In this document: piece after piece, positions 49,377 to 60,136 of the stretch
Position numbering within the stretch: the stretch's first letter is position 1
How the letters are laid out: each line of letters opens with the position of its first letter
The notes under the pieces: model-generated
Told to the model about the DNA's origin: nothing
The model's input: only the letters and a program-made list of their open reading frames with translations
Databases searched by the model: none
Source: Streptomyces hygroscopicus subsp. hygroscopicus
Lineage (GTDB): Bacteria; Actinomycetota; Actinomycetes; Streptomycetales; Streptomycetaceae
NCBI RefSeq assembly: GCF_001553455.1
Contig: NZ_BBOX01000107.1
Span: forward strand, 25,692-89,691
Length of the DNA: 64,000 nucleotides
Reading direction: 5' to 3'
Program-made: the position numbers and the translations under genes

Positions 49377-50425
49377 CAACGCCCGCACGCATCCTGGTGA
49401 CCGGCGCGACCGGAACCGTGGGCAGCGTCATCCTGCGTGCACTGGACGCGGCGGGCCATCAGGTACACGGCGTGAGCCGCCGCGGCGGAGCGGGGCCGCG
49501 GCAGCACACCTGGCGGCTCGGCCAGGAGGAACCGCCTCCCGAACTGCGCGTTCCCTGGGACGCGGTGGTCCACTGCGCCGCCGACACCCGCTGGAACCTG
49601 CCGTACGAGCAGGCCGAGCAGGCGAACGTCGAGCCGCTGCGCGGCGTGCTGTCCCTCATCGGCCCCGAAACCCACCTCATTCACCTGTCCACCTCCTACG
49701 CCACCGGCCTCGAGGGCGACATCTCCTCACACTCCCCGGACGCCTACCGCAACTCCTACGAGTGGTCCAAGGCCACGGCCGAACGCCTGGTGCGCGCCAC
49801 CCGCGACAGCGCCGACATCGTGCGCTTCCCCATCGTCATGGGAGCCAGGGCCGACGGCGCGCTGGACCGCTTCAGCGGCTTCTTCTGGCTGCCTGCCTCG
49901 CTGTGCAGCGGCGCCGTCCCCGCCCTGGTGGGGGAGAAGGACGGGCTGATGGACATCGTCAGCACCGAGGACATAGCCGCGCACGTCACGCGGCTGATCG
50001 CCGCGGGCCCGCCGGCCGGCCACCGGCTGTCGATCCTGGGGCGCGGCAAGGAGGCCCAGCGGATGGAGGACGTGTTCGAAACCATCCGGGCCGCCCTCAA
50101 CTCCTGGCGTTCCGCGAACGGGGTTCCGCTGCTGGAACGCCTTCCCCATGTCACACCCGAGCAGTGGAACCGCTTCCACCTGCCGTTCGCCGAGCAGCAC
50201 CTGGACCGTGCGCAGCTGTTGCGGGTCACCGCCTTCCGCGCCTACCAGGGCTATCTGTCGGTGACGGAGCCGTTCGACGTCACGACCCAGGTGGCGGACA
50301 GCAAACAGGCCCTGTTCCTCTCGATGCGGCTCTGGGCGGAGACGCACGAGGGCGCCGCCCGCCGGATTCCCCAGCCGTGGAAAGAGCGTTCCGCACCCGC
50401 CCCCGCCGGTGCGGGCGGGCCGTAG
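49373..50425 (+). CDS. Thioester-reductase-like SDR (NAD-dependent epimerase family)
   Basis: 350 residues. The N-terminal TGATGTVGSVILRALDAAG is the Rossmann motif; HLSTSYATG and the YEWSK (YxxxK) catalytic pair fit extended SDR enzymes, closest in feel to fatty-acyl/thioester reductases (NAD_binding_4). It may reduce an acyl thioester to an aldehyde, which would supply the class III aminotransferase with an aldehyde substrate. That link is inferred. The ATG overlaps the SRPBCC gene by 4 bases. Confidence 0.72.
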   Translation: MTTPARILVTGATGTVGSVILRALDAAGHQVHGVSRRGGAGPRQHTWRLGQEEPPPELRVPWDAVVHCAADTRWNLPYEQAEQANVEPLRGVLSLIGPETHLIHLSTSYATGLEGDISSHSPDAYRNSYEWSKATAERLVRATRDSADIVRFPIVMGARADGALDRFSGFFWLPASLCSGAVPALVGEKDGLMDIVSTEDIAAHVTRLIAAGPPAGHRLSILGRGKEAQRMEDVFETIRAALNSWRSANGVPLLERLPHVTPEQWNRFHLPFAEQHLDRAQLLRVTAFRAYQGYLSVTEPFDVTTQVADSKQALFLSMRLWAETHEGAARRIPQPWKERSAPAPAGAGGP

Positions 50426-50470
50426 AACACGCGCCCCGCGGACCCGCCCGGGCCCGCCCCACGCCGCCGC

Positions 50471-50504
50471 GCACCCGCCGCACCCGCCGCACCCGCCGCA
50501 CCCC
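50471..50504. repeat. 9-bp repeats after the reductase gene
   Basis: Three copies of gcacccgcc and a partial fourth lie 45-79 bases after the reductase stop codon. The surrounding 216-base gap holds nothing else visible. Confidence 0.6.
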
Positions 50505-50641
50505 ATCGCGGGCACGGGACTGACGAACCGGATGCTCAGGGACAAGGGGTCGCGGGCGGCGGACGCGGCGTGGGCGGCGGCCCGGCCTGCCGAGGCGCTG
50601 GGCCAACCCGTCGCCGCGTTGCGGGCCGTTAGCCTGTCGGC

Positions 50642-52054
50642 ATGTCGGAGCGTGTCATGCCCCCTCGCACGGACGGCCTGATCACCCTCGGTGCCGCGGA
50701 CGCTCTGTGGGTCGAGGTGACGGCCGGCAGCGCCGTGCCGACGGCTTCCGGGGCGTTCACCCGCCCGCCTGCCCATCCCCGGGCGGGGTACGTCCTGCTC
50801 GGCGGCCGTGTGGTGGCGACGGTGCGGGCGACCGGCGGTCAGTGGAGCGTTCCGGAGGCCGAGGTGCGCCGGGCGGCCGCGGAACTGCACGCGGTGCGGA
50901 TGGACCGGCAGGACCTGGTCCGCATCGGTCCGTTTCGCGCGGCGCCCGGGCAGGAGCGCGACGAGGAAACGCCGCTGCGCTGGCGCCGGCGCCTCACGGA
51001 GGAACCGCGGGAACCGGGCGGCCCGGAGCGGGCGGCACGATGTGAAGCCGTCCGGCCGTACCACCTGGCCGGGATCGACTGGCGCCGGATACTCGTGGAG
51101 CGGACCCGCGACGGGACGCGGCCGACGTGGTGGCTGCCGCGCGCCGTGGTCAGGCTGCTCGACGCGGCCGAGCACGCCGAAACGCGGTGGGTGCGTGCCG
51201 CGCGGACCCGCCGGGCAAGCGCAGCCGCCACCGAGCCGCCCTTCCGCCCCCGGCACGCCCCAGAGCCCTCCCACCACTCACAGGCCCGCCCCCGGCACGC
51301 CCCAGAGCCCTCCCGCCCCCGGCAGGCCCCAGACACCGACGATGGGCGGACGACGGACCCCGAGGGCCGCACCGCCCCACCGCGCCCGTACAACGGAGAG
51401 CTGACAGGCCAGGTGTACTCGGTGCTCAGCAGGAAGCCCGGTACCTCCCGCAGGATGGCCGGGTGGGCGTGCGCCGTCTGCCGCACCGCGCCCGCCGCGG
51501 TCCTCGACCACTGCCACGAACACGGCTACGTCCGTGCCCCGGTCTGCCAGTCCTGCAACACCCAGGAACGCCCCGACCACCTGTACAGCAACGACATCCG
51601 CGTGGCGAACCGCTACACCCGCCTCTTCCACACCGACGCCGACCACTGGCTCCGCCACTGGCACCGCTGCCCCGGCTGCCGCGCACGCACCACCCTGCCC
51701 CTGCCGCACCTCGCCGCCTGGACCGCCCACACAGCCTGCCGATCGCTGCGCCCGACCCACCCCGCCTCCCGCGGGCGCGCGCCCTGCGGTGTCCTGCGCG
51801 TGTCCTGGACGGGCAGTCAGAACGCGCCCCGTTCCTGTCTCCTCACCGTCGCCGTCGACTTCTGCCCCTCCGGCGAGCACCGTGTCCTGGCACGCGTCCC
51901 CTACCGCGAAGCCGCCGAGCGGTTCCGCGTCTGGCTGGCCGAGACGGCCCCAGCGGTGGCCGCCGCGGCCGGTCCTGACCGCTTGGACGGCCTCCCTGCC
52001 GAGATCCGGCCGGTCATCGCGGACACCAGCGGCGAGGGCCTGGCACTGTTCTGA
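50642..52054 (+). CDS. Endonuclease VII-domain protein
   Basis: 470 residues. A recombination-endonuclease-VII-like zinc domain lies in the middle (about 278-320): CAVCRTAPAAVLDHCHEHGY then VRAPVCQSCNTQE, with four metal-binding Cys and the catalytic DHCH. The N-terminal 150 residues are a separate unknown domain and a Pro/Arg/His-rich linker (repeats of PRHAPEPS) precedes the nuclease. Similar domains occur in phage and mobile DNA; a HNH-type nuclease role is likely. The ATG at 50642 lacks a ribosome site and may be leaderless; ATG at 50657 has GGAG 6 bases upstream. Confidence 0.75.
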   Translation: MSERVMPPRTDGLITLGAADALWVEVTAGSAVPTASGAFTRPPAHPRAGYVLLGGRVVATVRATGGQWSVPEAEVRRAAAELHAVRMDRQDLVRIGPFRAAPGQERDEETPLRWRRRLTEEPREPGGPERAARCEAVRPYHLAGIDWRRILVERTRDGTRPTWWLPRAVVRLLDAAEHAETRWVRAARTRRASAAATEPPFRPRHAPEPSHHSQARPRHAPEPSRPRQAPDTDDGRTTDPEGRTAPPRPYNGELTGQVYSVLSRKPGTSRRMAGWACAVCRTAPAAVLDHCHEHGYVRAPVCQSCNTQERPDHLYSNDIRVANRYTRLFHTDADHWLRHWHRCPGCRARTTLPLPHLAAWTAHTACRSLRPTHPASRGRAPCGVLRVSWTGSQNAPRSCLLTVAVDFCPSGEHRVLARVPYREAAERFRVWLAETAPAVAAAAGPDRLDGLPAEIRPVIADTSGEGLALF

Positions 52055-52093
52055 GCAGGCGCCGCAGATGGCCTGACGCTGTTTCAGGGAACT

Positions 52094-52130
52094 CCGGGCG
52101 CCCACATCGGCCGTGGATGTGGGCGCCCGG
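52094..52130 (+). terminator. Terminator after the endonuclease gene
   Basis: 15-bp perfect stem (CCGGGCGCCCACATC with GATGTGGGCGCCCGG) around a 7-base loop, 40 bases after the stop codon. Confidence 0.8.
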
Positions 52131-52245
52131 TCGCGGGGTTCACCGGCCGCGCAACCGGCGGAACCACCACGACACCAAGAGCCCGCCGGGGACGGTCACC
52201 ACCCCAGACGAGCCGGACAGCCGGCTCGAACCGAGCCGCCATAAC

Positions 52246-52292
52246 ACTAACGGATCAGAAAATAGACTTGCCCTTAAAGACTAACGGTTAGT
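52246..52292. promoter_or_regulatory. ACTAACGG direct repeats and ACTAACGGTTAGT palindrome
   Basis: ACTAACGG occurs at 52246-52253 and again at 52280-52287, the latter inside the palindrome ACTAAC-G-GTTAGT (52280-52292). These lie about 120-165 bases upstream of the monooxygenase gene in AT-rich sequence, probably a promoter and TetR-type operator. No TetR-family gene is in the neighbourhood. Confidence 0.55.
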
Positions 52293-52410
52293 GCTAAGTT
52301 GGCTGCGTGAAGAGCGTGAGCTTCGCCGTGTCCGACGGTCCGGCGCCCGGTTGGCCGTCTTCCGTCGCCGGCCGGTCTCACCACCACACCGGACGGCAAG
52401 GGGAGGAACG

Positions 52411-53511
52411 ATGCGCACCGTGATCGTGGGAGCGGGTCTGGTCGGGCTCACCACCGCGGCTTCGCTGCGGCTGATCGGGCATGAGGTCACCGTGCTGGAA
52501 CACGCGCCGCAGGTGCGGGCCGCCGGGGCCGGCATCGGCCTGTGGCCCAACGCGCTGCGGGAACTGGACGCCCTCGGCGTCGGCGACGACGTCCGGCGCA
52601 TGGGCAGGACCGTCGACGCCTGGTTCTTCGACGCCGCCGGACACCCGATGCGCGCGACCGGCTACGACCCGGCCGCCCACCAGTTCCTGATGGTGCCGAG
52701 GCCGGACCTGAACAACCTTCTCGCCGACACCGTCGGCCGGGACCGGATCCGCCTGGGAACACACGTCACCGGCTTCACCGAACACGACACACACGTGGAG
52801 GTGCACCTCGCCGACGGCGCGCCGCTGCGGGCGGATCTGCTGATCGGAGCGGACGGTGTGTACTCCGACGTGCGCGCCGCCCTGGTGCCCGGCAGCGCGG
52901 CGGTACAGCATGCCGGCAACTACGCCTGGCGGGCCGTGCTGCCCTCCTCCGGGGACGAGCGACCGGAGGGCACGTTCGTCACGATCGGCTCCGCGCGGAC
53001 CCGAGGCGGCTACACGCGCGTCGCGCAGGGCCGGACCATGTGGTGGGTCGGCCAGTTCGACGCCGGTGAACTCGTCGGCAGCAAGAGGGACCGAGCCCTG
53101 CGGCGGGCCCGCAACGTGGCCGAGTCCGGCTGGCACGACGAGCTCCTGGAGATGATCGCCGCGACGCCGGAGGAGTCCATCCTGGAGAATCAGATCATGC
53201 TCGTCCCCGAGCTGCGGCGCTGGACCACGGACCGGGTCGCACTGATCGGGGACGCCGCGCACGGCCTGTCCCCGCACATCGCGGCGGGCGGCACCCTGGG
53301 CATCGAGGACGCCGGAGTGCTACGCGCCGAACTGGCGAGCGGATCCACCACAGCCACCGCCCTCGCCCGCTACGAGAGCGCCCGCCGAATCCGGTTCGAG
53401 CAGGTACGCGAGCACGCCGCCGCGGTCGAGCACGCCAACGGTGCCGCCGAGTCCGCCGAACGCTACGCCGCCTTCACCCACTGGATGACCACCACCGCAC
53501 CCACGGCCTGA
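52411..53511 (+). CDS. FAD-dependent aromatic monooxygenase-like protein
   Basis: 366 residues of the class A flavoprotein hydroxylase family. It has the N-terminal GXGXXG (VIVGAGLVGLTTAASLRLIG), the DG region LIGADGVYSDVR and the GD motif VALIGDAAHGLSPHIAAGG. Members hydroxylate aromatic compounds or act as tetracycline-inactivating enzymes; the substrate is unknown. The ATG at 52411 has a GGGGAGG site, so the longer frame is not used. The upstream palindrome suggests induction by a small molecule. Confidence 0.85.
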   Translation: MRTVIVGAGLVGLTTAASLRLIGHEVTVLEHAPQVRAAGAGIGLWPNALRELDALGVGDDVRRMGRTVDAWFFDAAGHPMRATGYDPAAHQFLMVPRPDLNNLLADTVGRDRIRLGTHVTGFTEHDTHVEVHLADGAPLRADLLIGADGVYSDVRAALVPGSAAVQHAGNYAWRAVLPSSGDERPEGTFVTIGSARTRGGYTRVAQGRTMWWVGQFDAGELVGSKRDRALRRARNVAESGWHDELLEMIAATPEESILENQIMLVPELRRWTTDRVALIGDAAHGLSPHIAAGGTLGIEDAGVLRAELASGSTTATALARYESARRIRFEQVREHAAAVEHANGAAESAERYAAFTHWMTTTAPTA

Positions 53512-53908
53512 CCCCGGCCCAGGACCGTCACCCGCGGCCGCCGACCCCATGGCCGCGCCCCGGCGGTACCGAAGCGCGCTGGGCCCCTGGAGGAGGACTC
53601 AACGGCGCCCCGTCACCTCGCTCCGGCCCGGATCCGGCGACGGGGTACCGCGAAGGGGTCGGCCCCGCCGGGACCGACCCCGCTTGACCTGCACATTCGC
53701 CAGATCACGCCGCCGCTGAGGCGGTGGCCAGACGTTGAAGCGGAACGTCCGCCATAACGCTCCCACCTGCGGAAACGGGCTTCTGAGAGATCCAAGTCTG
53801 CACAGAATCAGCACCGGCGACAGGTCTGGGACTCCGGGCCGAGAGGAAGGGCAGTCCCCCGGTGACGATCTCGTGGCCCGCGCCTCGTCGGATCGCTACG
53901 GTTGAGCC
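53512..53908. other. Gene-free stretch before the Uma2 gene
   Basis: About 400 bases. I see no coding sequence, tRNA or strong hairpin; only short palindromic GC-rich pieces (for example around gcggtaccgcg-like sequence near 53645). Confidence 0.5.
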
Positions 53909-54490
53909 ATGACCGCACTGCCCGACTGGATGCGCCCGCCGCGTGAGGAAGGCTGGTTCGCGGAGGACCTGGACCGCCTTCCCGAGGCACCCCGCCACAC
54001 CGAGCTGATCGACGGAGCGCTTGTCTTCATGATGTCGCCGCAGAGGTGGTGGCACGGCCACCTCGTCACCATGCTCACCGTGGCTCTCATGGAGCAGGCG
54101 CCCGGCGACGTCAGGGTCGGTCGCGAGATGACCATAAAACTCGACGAGCGAAACCGGCCCGAGCCGGATCTGCTGTTGACGACGGCCGACTACGACGGAG
54201 ACCGCACCTGGTTCGCGCCGGACGAGGTGCGACTCGTCATCGAGGTCGTCTCACCCGAGTCCGCGCACCGGGACCGCACGGTCAAATTGCGCAAGTACGC
54301 GGAGGCCGGCATCCCCCACTACTGGTGCATCGAGGACGAAGACGGCGCCCCTGTCGTCCACGTCTACGAGCTCGACGAACCAACTGGCGTCTACGCGCCC
54401 GCCGGCATCTTCCGAGGCACTCTGAAGCGCCCTGTGCCTTTCGACATCAGCCTGGATCTCGAAAGGCTCACGCCATCGACGAGCAACTAG
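53909..54490 (+). CDS. Uma2-family PD-(D/E)XK nuclease-fold protein
   Basis: 193 residues of the Uma2 (DUF820) family. The nuclease-like pattern is present: RNRPEPDLLLTTADYDGD (Asp), VRLVIEVVSPESAHRDRTVK (Glu, then Lys) and KYAEAGIPHYWCIE. These proteins are abundant in Streptomyces and cyanobacteria; their function is poorly understood. The ATG at 53909 has no ribosome site, and a TACGGT-like -10 lies just upstream, so the transcript may be leaderless. A bidirectional terminator follows. Confidence 0.87.
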   Translation: MTALPDWMRPPREEGWFAEDLDRLPEAPRHTELIDGALVFMMSPQRWWHGHLVTMLTVALMEQAPGDVRVGREMTIKLDERNRPEPDLLLTTADYDGDRTWFAPDEVRLVIEVVSPESAHRDRTVKLRKYAEAGIPHYWCIEDEDGAPVVHVYELDEPTGVYAPAGIFRGTLKRPVPFDISLDLERLTPSTSN

Positions 54491-54519
54491 GAGTCAGCAC
54501 CAAGCCAGCACGGGAACGC

Positions 54520-54555
54520 AGAAGGGGCTGAGCTCGCCAGAGCTCAGCCCCTTCT
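54520..54555. terminator. Bidirectional terminator between Uma2 and ychF genes
   Basis: Perfect 15-bp stem (AGAAGGGGCTGAGCT with AGCTCAGCCCCTTCT), 6-base loop. It lies between convergent genes. Confidence 0.85.
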
Positions 54556-54600
54556 GATCTGCACGCTTGACGAACCACCTAGCGCACGGTAACGAGTTGG

Positions 54601-55689
<1,089 letters not shown>

Positions 55690-55875
55690 GTTGGCGACTT
55701 CCCGTAGCGAGAATGTGAGGACTGATGACGGGCCCCTGCGGGGCCGGTCCACCAGTCTACGGGGCCGCCTCCGATCACCCGGCCGGGCCGACAATCAGTC
55801 GAACACACTGCCAAGGTCCTGCGAAGGGCGTGTCCAAGACCGGATTCCCGTCCTCCGGCGCCCTACGTTGGTCGG

Positions 55876-56547
55876 GTGGAGCATTACAGCACGCGTACGC
55901 CCCGCCGGGCGGCGGCCCCGCAGCCCCGCTCGGCGGCGGACGACACGGACCGGGGCCGGGGCCGGAGCACGGGGCAGGGCCGTGGGCGCCCCGGCGGCAC
56001 ACCGAGGGCCCCGAGACAGCAAGCGGCGCGGCGGCCGGGTCCGTCCGGACCCGCCGCGGCGCTGCCCGCCGTCCTGCGGCGGATCCGGAGCCTGTCCTTC
56101 CCCAGCCCCCGGCTGACCGGACTGGGCACGGGGCTGCTGACCACCCTCGCGATGCTCGGCTTCGGCTGCCTCGACGCGCTGCTGTTCTCCGGCTCCCCCA
56201 CCGCGTACAGCGTGTTCTTCCTGCTGGTGTGCGTGGCCTGCGGGCTGTGGGTGCGCCCCGCCGATCTGCCGGCGGCCCCGGTGACGGTGCCGCTGGCCTA
56301 TACGGCCGGGCTGCTGCCGGTCAACGAGGGGTCGGCCGGGTTCGGCGGACAGGCGGTGGGGGTGTTCACCGCACTGTCCTTGCAGGCCGGCTGGCTCTAC
56401 GCGGGGACGCTGCTGACCGTGGTGATCGTGCTGGTACGACGGGCCGTGCTGGTCACCCGGCGTCGCCGGCAGCAGCCGCCGCGGCCATCGCGGCACCCAC
56501 GATCCCCGCGTTGTTCTGGAGCTGCGCAGGCACGATCTCGGCCCTGA
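55876..56547 (+). CDS. DUF6542-type membrane protein
   Basis: 223 residues. A Pro/Arg-rich cytoplasmic N-terminus (1-75) is followed by four membrane helices (about 80-105, 112-125, 132-148 and 165-190), then a basic tail. The function is unknown. It is conserved beside ppgK and ispH in Streptomyces. The GTG at 55876 has no ribosome site, so leaderless translation is plausible. The 3' end overlaps ppgK by 95 bases in convergent orientation. Confidence 0.75.
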   Translation: MEHYSTRTPRRAAAPQPRSAADDTDRGRGRSTGQGRGRPGGTPRAPRQQAARRPGPSGPAAALPAVLRRIRSLSFPSPRLTGLGTGLLTTLAMLGFGCLDALLFSGSPTAYSVFFLLVCVACGLWVRPADLPAAPVTVPLAYTAGLLPVNEGSAGFGGQAVGVFTALSLQAGWLYAGTLLTVVIVLVRRAVLVTRRRRQQPPRPSRHPRSPRCSGAAQARSRP

Positions 56548-57244
56548 CGCCCTCGATCAACGGCAGGAACTTGTGCGCCTTACGGCTCACCCCGCCGCCC
56601 AGGACGAAGAGTTCCGGGGAGAAGAGCATCTCCAGGTGCAGGAGGTACTTCTGCACCCGGCGCGCCCACTGCGACCAGCTGAGGTCGTGGTCCTCCTTGG
56701 CCTTGGTCGAGGCCCGCTTCTCCGCCTCGTGGCCGTCCAGCTCCAGATGGCCCAGCTCGGCGTTGGGCACCAGCTGCCCGCCGGTGAAGATCGCGCTGCC
56801 GATGCCGGTGCCGAGGGTGAGCACGATCACGGTGCCCTTACGGCCGGCGGCGGCGCCGAAGGTCACCTCCGCGACCCCGGCCGCGTCCGCGTCGTTCAGC
56901 ACCGTCACGGGACAGCCCAGCCGCTCGCCGAGCCGCGACGCCAGATCGGTGCCGATCCAGCTCTTGTCGACATTCGCGGCGGTGAAGGTGACGCCGCCCC
57001 GCACCACGCCCGGGAAGGTCACCCCGACCGGCCGCCCGGACCAGCCGAAGTGCCGGACGACCTCCACCACCCCGCCCAGGACCGCCTCGGGCGTGGCCGG
57101 ATGCGGGGTGAGCACCTTGTGGCGCTCCGCCGCCGGCTCGCCCCGGTCCAGGTCCACCGGCGCGCCCTTGATCCCCGAACCGCCGATGTCGACACCGAAC
57201 ACCTGCGCCCCCGGCGCCCCGGCGGCCCCCTCCCCGTCCGTCAC
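56453..57244 (-). CDS. ppgK: Polyphosphate glucokinase
   Basis: 263-residue ROK-family enzyme that phosphorylates glucose with polyphosphate or ATP. The phosphate-binding [16 protein letters not shown], the sugar/catalytic [12 protein letters not shown] and the [22 protein letters not shown] region are intact. The GTG at 57242-57244 overlaps the ispH stop by 4 bases, so it is translated after ispH. Overlap with the opposite DUF6542 gene is 95 bases. Confidence 0.92.
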   Translation of the reverse strand: MTDGEGAAGAPGAQVFGVDIGGSGIKGAPVDLDRGEPAAERHKVLTPHPATPEAVLGGVVEVVRHFGWSGRPVGVTFPGVVRGGVTFTAANVDKSWIGTDLASRLGERLGCPVTVLNDADAAGVAEVTFGAAAGRKGTVIVLTLGTGIGSAIFTGGQLVPNAELGHLELDGHEAEKRASTKAKEDHDLSWSQWARRVQKYLLHLEMLFSPELFVLGGGVSRKAHKFLPLIEGVRAEIVPAQLQNNAGIVGAAMAAAAAAGDAG

Positions 57245-58245
57245 CGCCCGGACCCCTCCGTCCGGCCGGAGGCGGCCGCCGCGGCGGCCTCGGCCCGCAG
57301 GTCCCGGCGCAGCTCCTTGGGCAGCGAGAAGGTCAGGGACTCCTGCATGGGCTGGACGACCTCGACATCGCCGAAACCGCGCTCGGCCAGCCACTCCAGG
57401 ACGCCCTCGACGAGCACGTCCGGCACGGAGGCGCCGGAGGTCACGCCGACCGTGGTGACGCCCTCCAGCCACGCCTCGTCGATCTCGCTCGCGTAGTCGA
57501 CCAGGTGGCCGGCCTTGGCGCCCGCGCCGAGGGCGACCTCCACCAGCCGCACCGAGTTGGAGGAGTTCTTGGAGCCGACCACGATGACCAGGTCGGACTC
57601 GGCGGCCACCTGCTTGACCGCGGTCTGGCGGTTCTGGGTCGCGTAGCAGATGTCGTCGCTGGGCGGGCTGATGAGCTTCGGGAAGCGCTCCTTGAGCGCG
57701 TCCACGGTCTCCATCGTCTCGTCGACGGAGAGGGTCGTCTGGGAGAGCCACACGACCTTGGACTCGTCGCGCACCTCGACGTTCTTCACATCCTCGGGGC
57801 CGTCGACCAGCGTGATGTGCTCCGGGGCCTCACCGCTGGTGCCGATGACCTCTTCATGGCCCTCATGGCCGATCAGGAGGATGTCGTAGTCCTCCTTGGC
57901 GAACCGGACTGCTTCCTTGTGGACCTTGGTGACCAGCGGGCAGGTGGCGTCGATGGTGGCCAGCCTGCGCTGGGCGGCCTCCTCGTGGACGACCGGTGCG
58001 ACGCCGTGCGCCGAGAAGATCACGATGGACCCCTCGGGCACTTCCTCCGTCTCGTCGACGAAGATGGCGCCCTTCTTCTCCAGGGTCTGGACGACGTATT
58101 TGTTGTGGACGATCTCCTTGCGCACGTAGATCGGCGCGCCGTACTGCTCCAGGGCCTTCTCGACAGCGATCACGGCACGGTCGACACCGGCACAGTAGCC
58201 ACGGGGGGCCGCGAGCAGGACCCGGCGGGCGGAGGTTGCAGTCAT
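57241..58245 (-). CDS. ispH: 4-hydroxy-3-methylbut-2-enyl diphosphate reductase
   Basis: 334 residues. Last step of the MEP isoprenoid pathway, making IPP and DMAPP. Three conserved 4Fe-4S Cys are present ([33 protein letters not shown]), and the His residues around HGVAP and HEGHEE are in place. The ATG at 58243-58245 is preferred because GGGGG lies just before it; ATG at 58252-58254 lacks a site. Downstream, ppgK is coupled by a 4-base overlap. It diverges from xseA. Confidence 0.95.
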   Translation of the reverse strand: MTATSARRVLLAAPRGYCAGVDRAVIAVEKALEQYGAPIYVRKEIVHNKYVVQTLEKKGAIFVDETEEVPEGSIVIFSAHGVAPVVHEEAAQRRLATIDATCPLVTKVHKEAVRFAKEDYDILLIGHEGHEEVIGTSGEAPEHITLVDGPEDVKNVEVRDESKVVWLSQTTLSVDETMETVDALKERFPKLISPPSDDICYATQNRQTAVKQVAAESDLVIVVGSKNSSNSVRLVEVALGAGAKAGHLVDYASEIDEAWLEGVTTVGVTSGASVPDVLVEGVLEWLAERGFGDVEVVQPMQESLTFSLPKELRRDLRAEAAAAAASGRTEGSGR

Positions 58246-58307
58246 GTCCCCCATGGTAGGGGCGATGACCCAGGGGTCTGTCGGTCGCGGCCGATACCCT
58301 CGCGGTC

Positions 58308-59528
58308 ATGGCTGTCAACACGTCCGCGGAAGCGCCGATCCCGGTCGGCGAGGTGTCCCGGCTGATCGGGGGCTGGATCGACCGGCTCGGCGCGGTGTGG
58401 GTCGAGGGGCAGATCACCCAGCTGTCCCGGCGGCCCGGCGCCGGTGTGGTGTTCCTGACCCTGCGCGACCCGAGTTACGACATCTCGCTGACCGTCACCT
58501 GCTTCCGCGCCGTCTTCGACAAGATCGCGGACACGGTCGCCGAAGGCGCCCGGGTCGTGGTGCACGCCAAGCCGGAGTGGTACGCGCCGCGCGGCCAGCT
58601 GTCCCTGCGGGCCGCCGAGATCCGCCCGGTGGGCGTGGGCGAACTGCTCGCCCGGCTCGAGCGGTTGAAGAAGGCGCTGGCGGCGGAGGGGCTGTTCGCG
58701 GCCGACCGCAAGAAGCCGCTGCCCTTCCTGCCGCAGCTGATAGGGCTGGTCTGCGGGCGCGCCTCGGCCGCCGAGCGCGATGTGCTGGAGAACGCCCGGC
58801 TGCGCTGGCCCGCCGTCCGCTTCGAGGTGCGCAATGTGGCGGTGCAGGGGGTGCACGCGGTGCCCCAGGTGATCGAGGCGGTCAAGGAGCTGGACGCGCT
58901 GCCGGCCGTGGACGTGATCGTGGTGGCGCGCGGCGGCGGCAGCGTGGAGGATCTGCTGCCGTTCTCCGACGAGCAGCTGGTGCGGGCGGTCGCGGCCTGC
59001 CGTACGCCGGTGGTCTCCGCGATCGGCCACGAACCGGACTCGCCGCTGCTCGACCTGGTCGCCGATCTGCGCGCCTCCACCCCCACCGACGCGGCGAAGA
59101 AGATCGTGCCGGATGTGGGCGAGGAGCTGATGCGCATCCAGCAGCTGCGGGAGCGGGCACTGCGCACCGTGCACGGCCTGCTGGACCGGGAGGAGCGGGG
59201 GCTGGCCGCCGCGCTGGCCCGGCCGTGCATGCGGGAGCCGCACCGCATGGTGGACGAGCGCGAGGAGCGGATCACGGCCACGCTGGAGCGCGCCCGGCGC
59301 TGCCTGGGGCATCTGCTGGACCGGGCCGACTCCGAGCTGGCCCACACCCAGGCGCGGGTGGTGGCGCTCTCCCCCGCCGCGACGCTGCGGCGGGGCTACG
59401 CGGTGCTCCAGCACCCGGACGGCTCGGTGGTACGGGCGGCCGAGGAGGTCGCGGAGGACGAGGAGCTGCGGGCGCGGGTCGCCGAGGGCGAGTTCCGGGT
59501 ACGGGTCGCTGTCGGACCCGCTGAATAG
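58308..59528 (+). CDS. xseA: Exodeoxyribonuclease VII large subunit
   Basis: 406 residues. N-terminal OB-fold (about 15-110: [28 protein letters not shown]) followed by the catalytic domain ([20 protein letters not shown], then [20 protein letters not shown] and [19 protein letters not shown] with active-site Asp/His) and coiled-coil tail. Degrades single-stranded DNA with XseB. A TACCCT-like -10 near the start suggests a leaderless mRNA. Confidence 0.95.
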   Translation: MAVNTSAEAPIPVGEVSRLIGGWIDRLGAVWVEGQITQLSRRPGAGVVFLTLRDPSYDISLTVTCFRAVFDKIADTVAEGARVVVHAKPEWYAPRGQLSLRAAEIRPVGVGELLARLERLKKALAAEGLFAADRKKPLPFLPQLIGLVCGRASAAERDVLENARLRWPAVRFEVRNVAVQGVHAVPQVIEAVKELDALPAVDVIVVARGGGSVEDLLPFSDEQLVRAVAACRTPVVSAIGHEPDSPLLDLVADLRASTPTDAAKKIVPDVGEELMRIQQLRERALRTVHGLLDREERGLAAALARPCMREPHRMVDEREERITATLERARRCLGHLLDRADSELAHTQARVVALSPAATLRRGYAVLQHPDGSVVRAAEEVAEDEELRARVAEGEFRVRVAVGPAE

Positions 59529-59538
59529 GGTGAGGGGC

Positions 59539-59844
59539 ATGGCGAAGACGGACGAGCAGGCCGAGCGGGCGGAACGGGCCGAGCGGGGCGAACAGGCCGA
59601 CCCGGGCGATCGGGCCGGGACGACGCTCGGCTACGAGCAGGCGCGGGACGAGCTGGTCGAGGTGGTGCGCCGGCTGGAGGCCGGCGGCACCAGCCTGGAG
59701 GAGTCGCTCGCGCTGTGGGAGCGGGGCGAGGAGCTGGCGAAGGTCTGCCGCCGCTGGCTGGAGGGCGCGCGGGCGCGGCTGGACGCGGCGCTGGCCGAGG
59801 AGGCGGACGCGGAGGAGGGCGCCGAAAGCGCCCCCGAGAGCTGA
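59539..59844 (+). CDS. xseB: Exodeoxyribonuclease VII small subunit
   Basis: 101 residues. Core helical region [40 protein letters not shown] and [20 protein letters not shown]; the acidic/Arg-rich N-terminal extension is longer than usual. GAGGGG precedes the ATG at 59539. It lies 10 bases after xseA. Confidence 0.93.
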   Translation: MAKTDEQAERAERAERGEQADPGDRAGTTLGYEQARDELVEVVRRLEAGGTSLEESLALWERGEELAKVCRRWLEGARARLDAALAEEADAEEGAESAPES

Positions 59845-59866
59845 CCGCCCCCCTGCCGCCCCACGC

Positions 59867-59894
59867 CCCCGCCCGGCCCGGGGCACGGGCGGGG
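59867..59894 (+). terminator. Hairpin after xseB
   Basis: 8-bp stem CCCCGCCC with GGGCGGGG around a 12-base loop, 22 bases after the stop codon. The rest of the space up to about 60130 is GC-rich with no credible gene. Confidence 0.45.
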
Positions 59895-60136
59895 CGAGGG
59901 GCGGCGGAGGGTGCTCGGGCGCGGGGCGCTCGGGAGCGCTGCGATTGGGCGCGGGGCGTTCAGGAGGCCGCGACCGGGCGCGGGACCATCCGGACGGAGT
60001 GACTCCGGACGCCGGGGCGGCCCAGACAGGGGGCGCGCCTGACACGAGACGGCCCAGGGACACAGAGGCGGCCCGGGACGCAGCGGGTTCCGCTTCGGTG
60101 TGATTCGGAGCACCTTGGCCGTACTGCGGCCCAGAC

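Noticed and set aside
40533..50425. PKS or NRPS cluster
   Set aside because: No ketosynthase, adenylation or carrier-protein domain is found in the interval.
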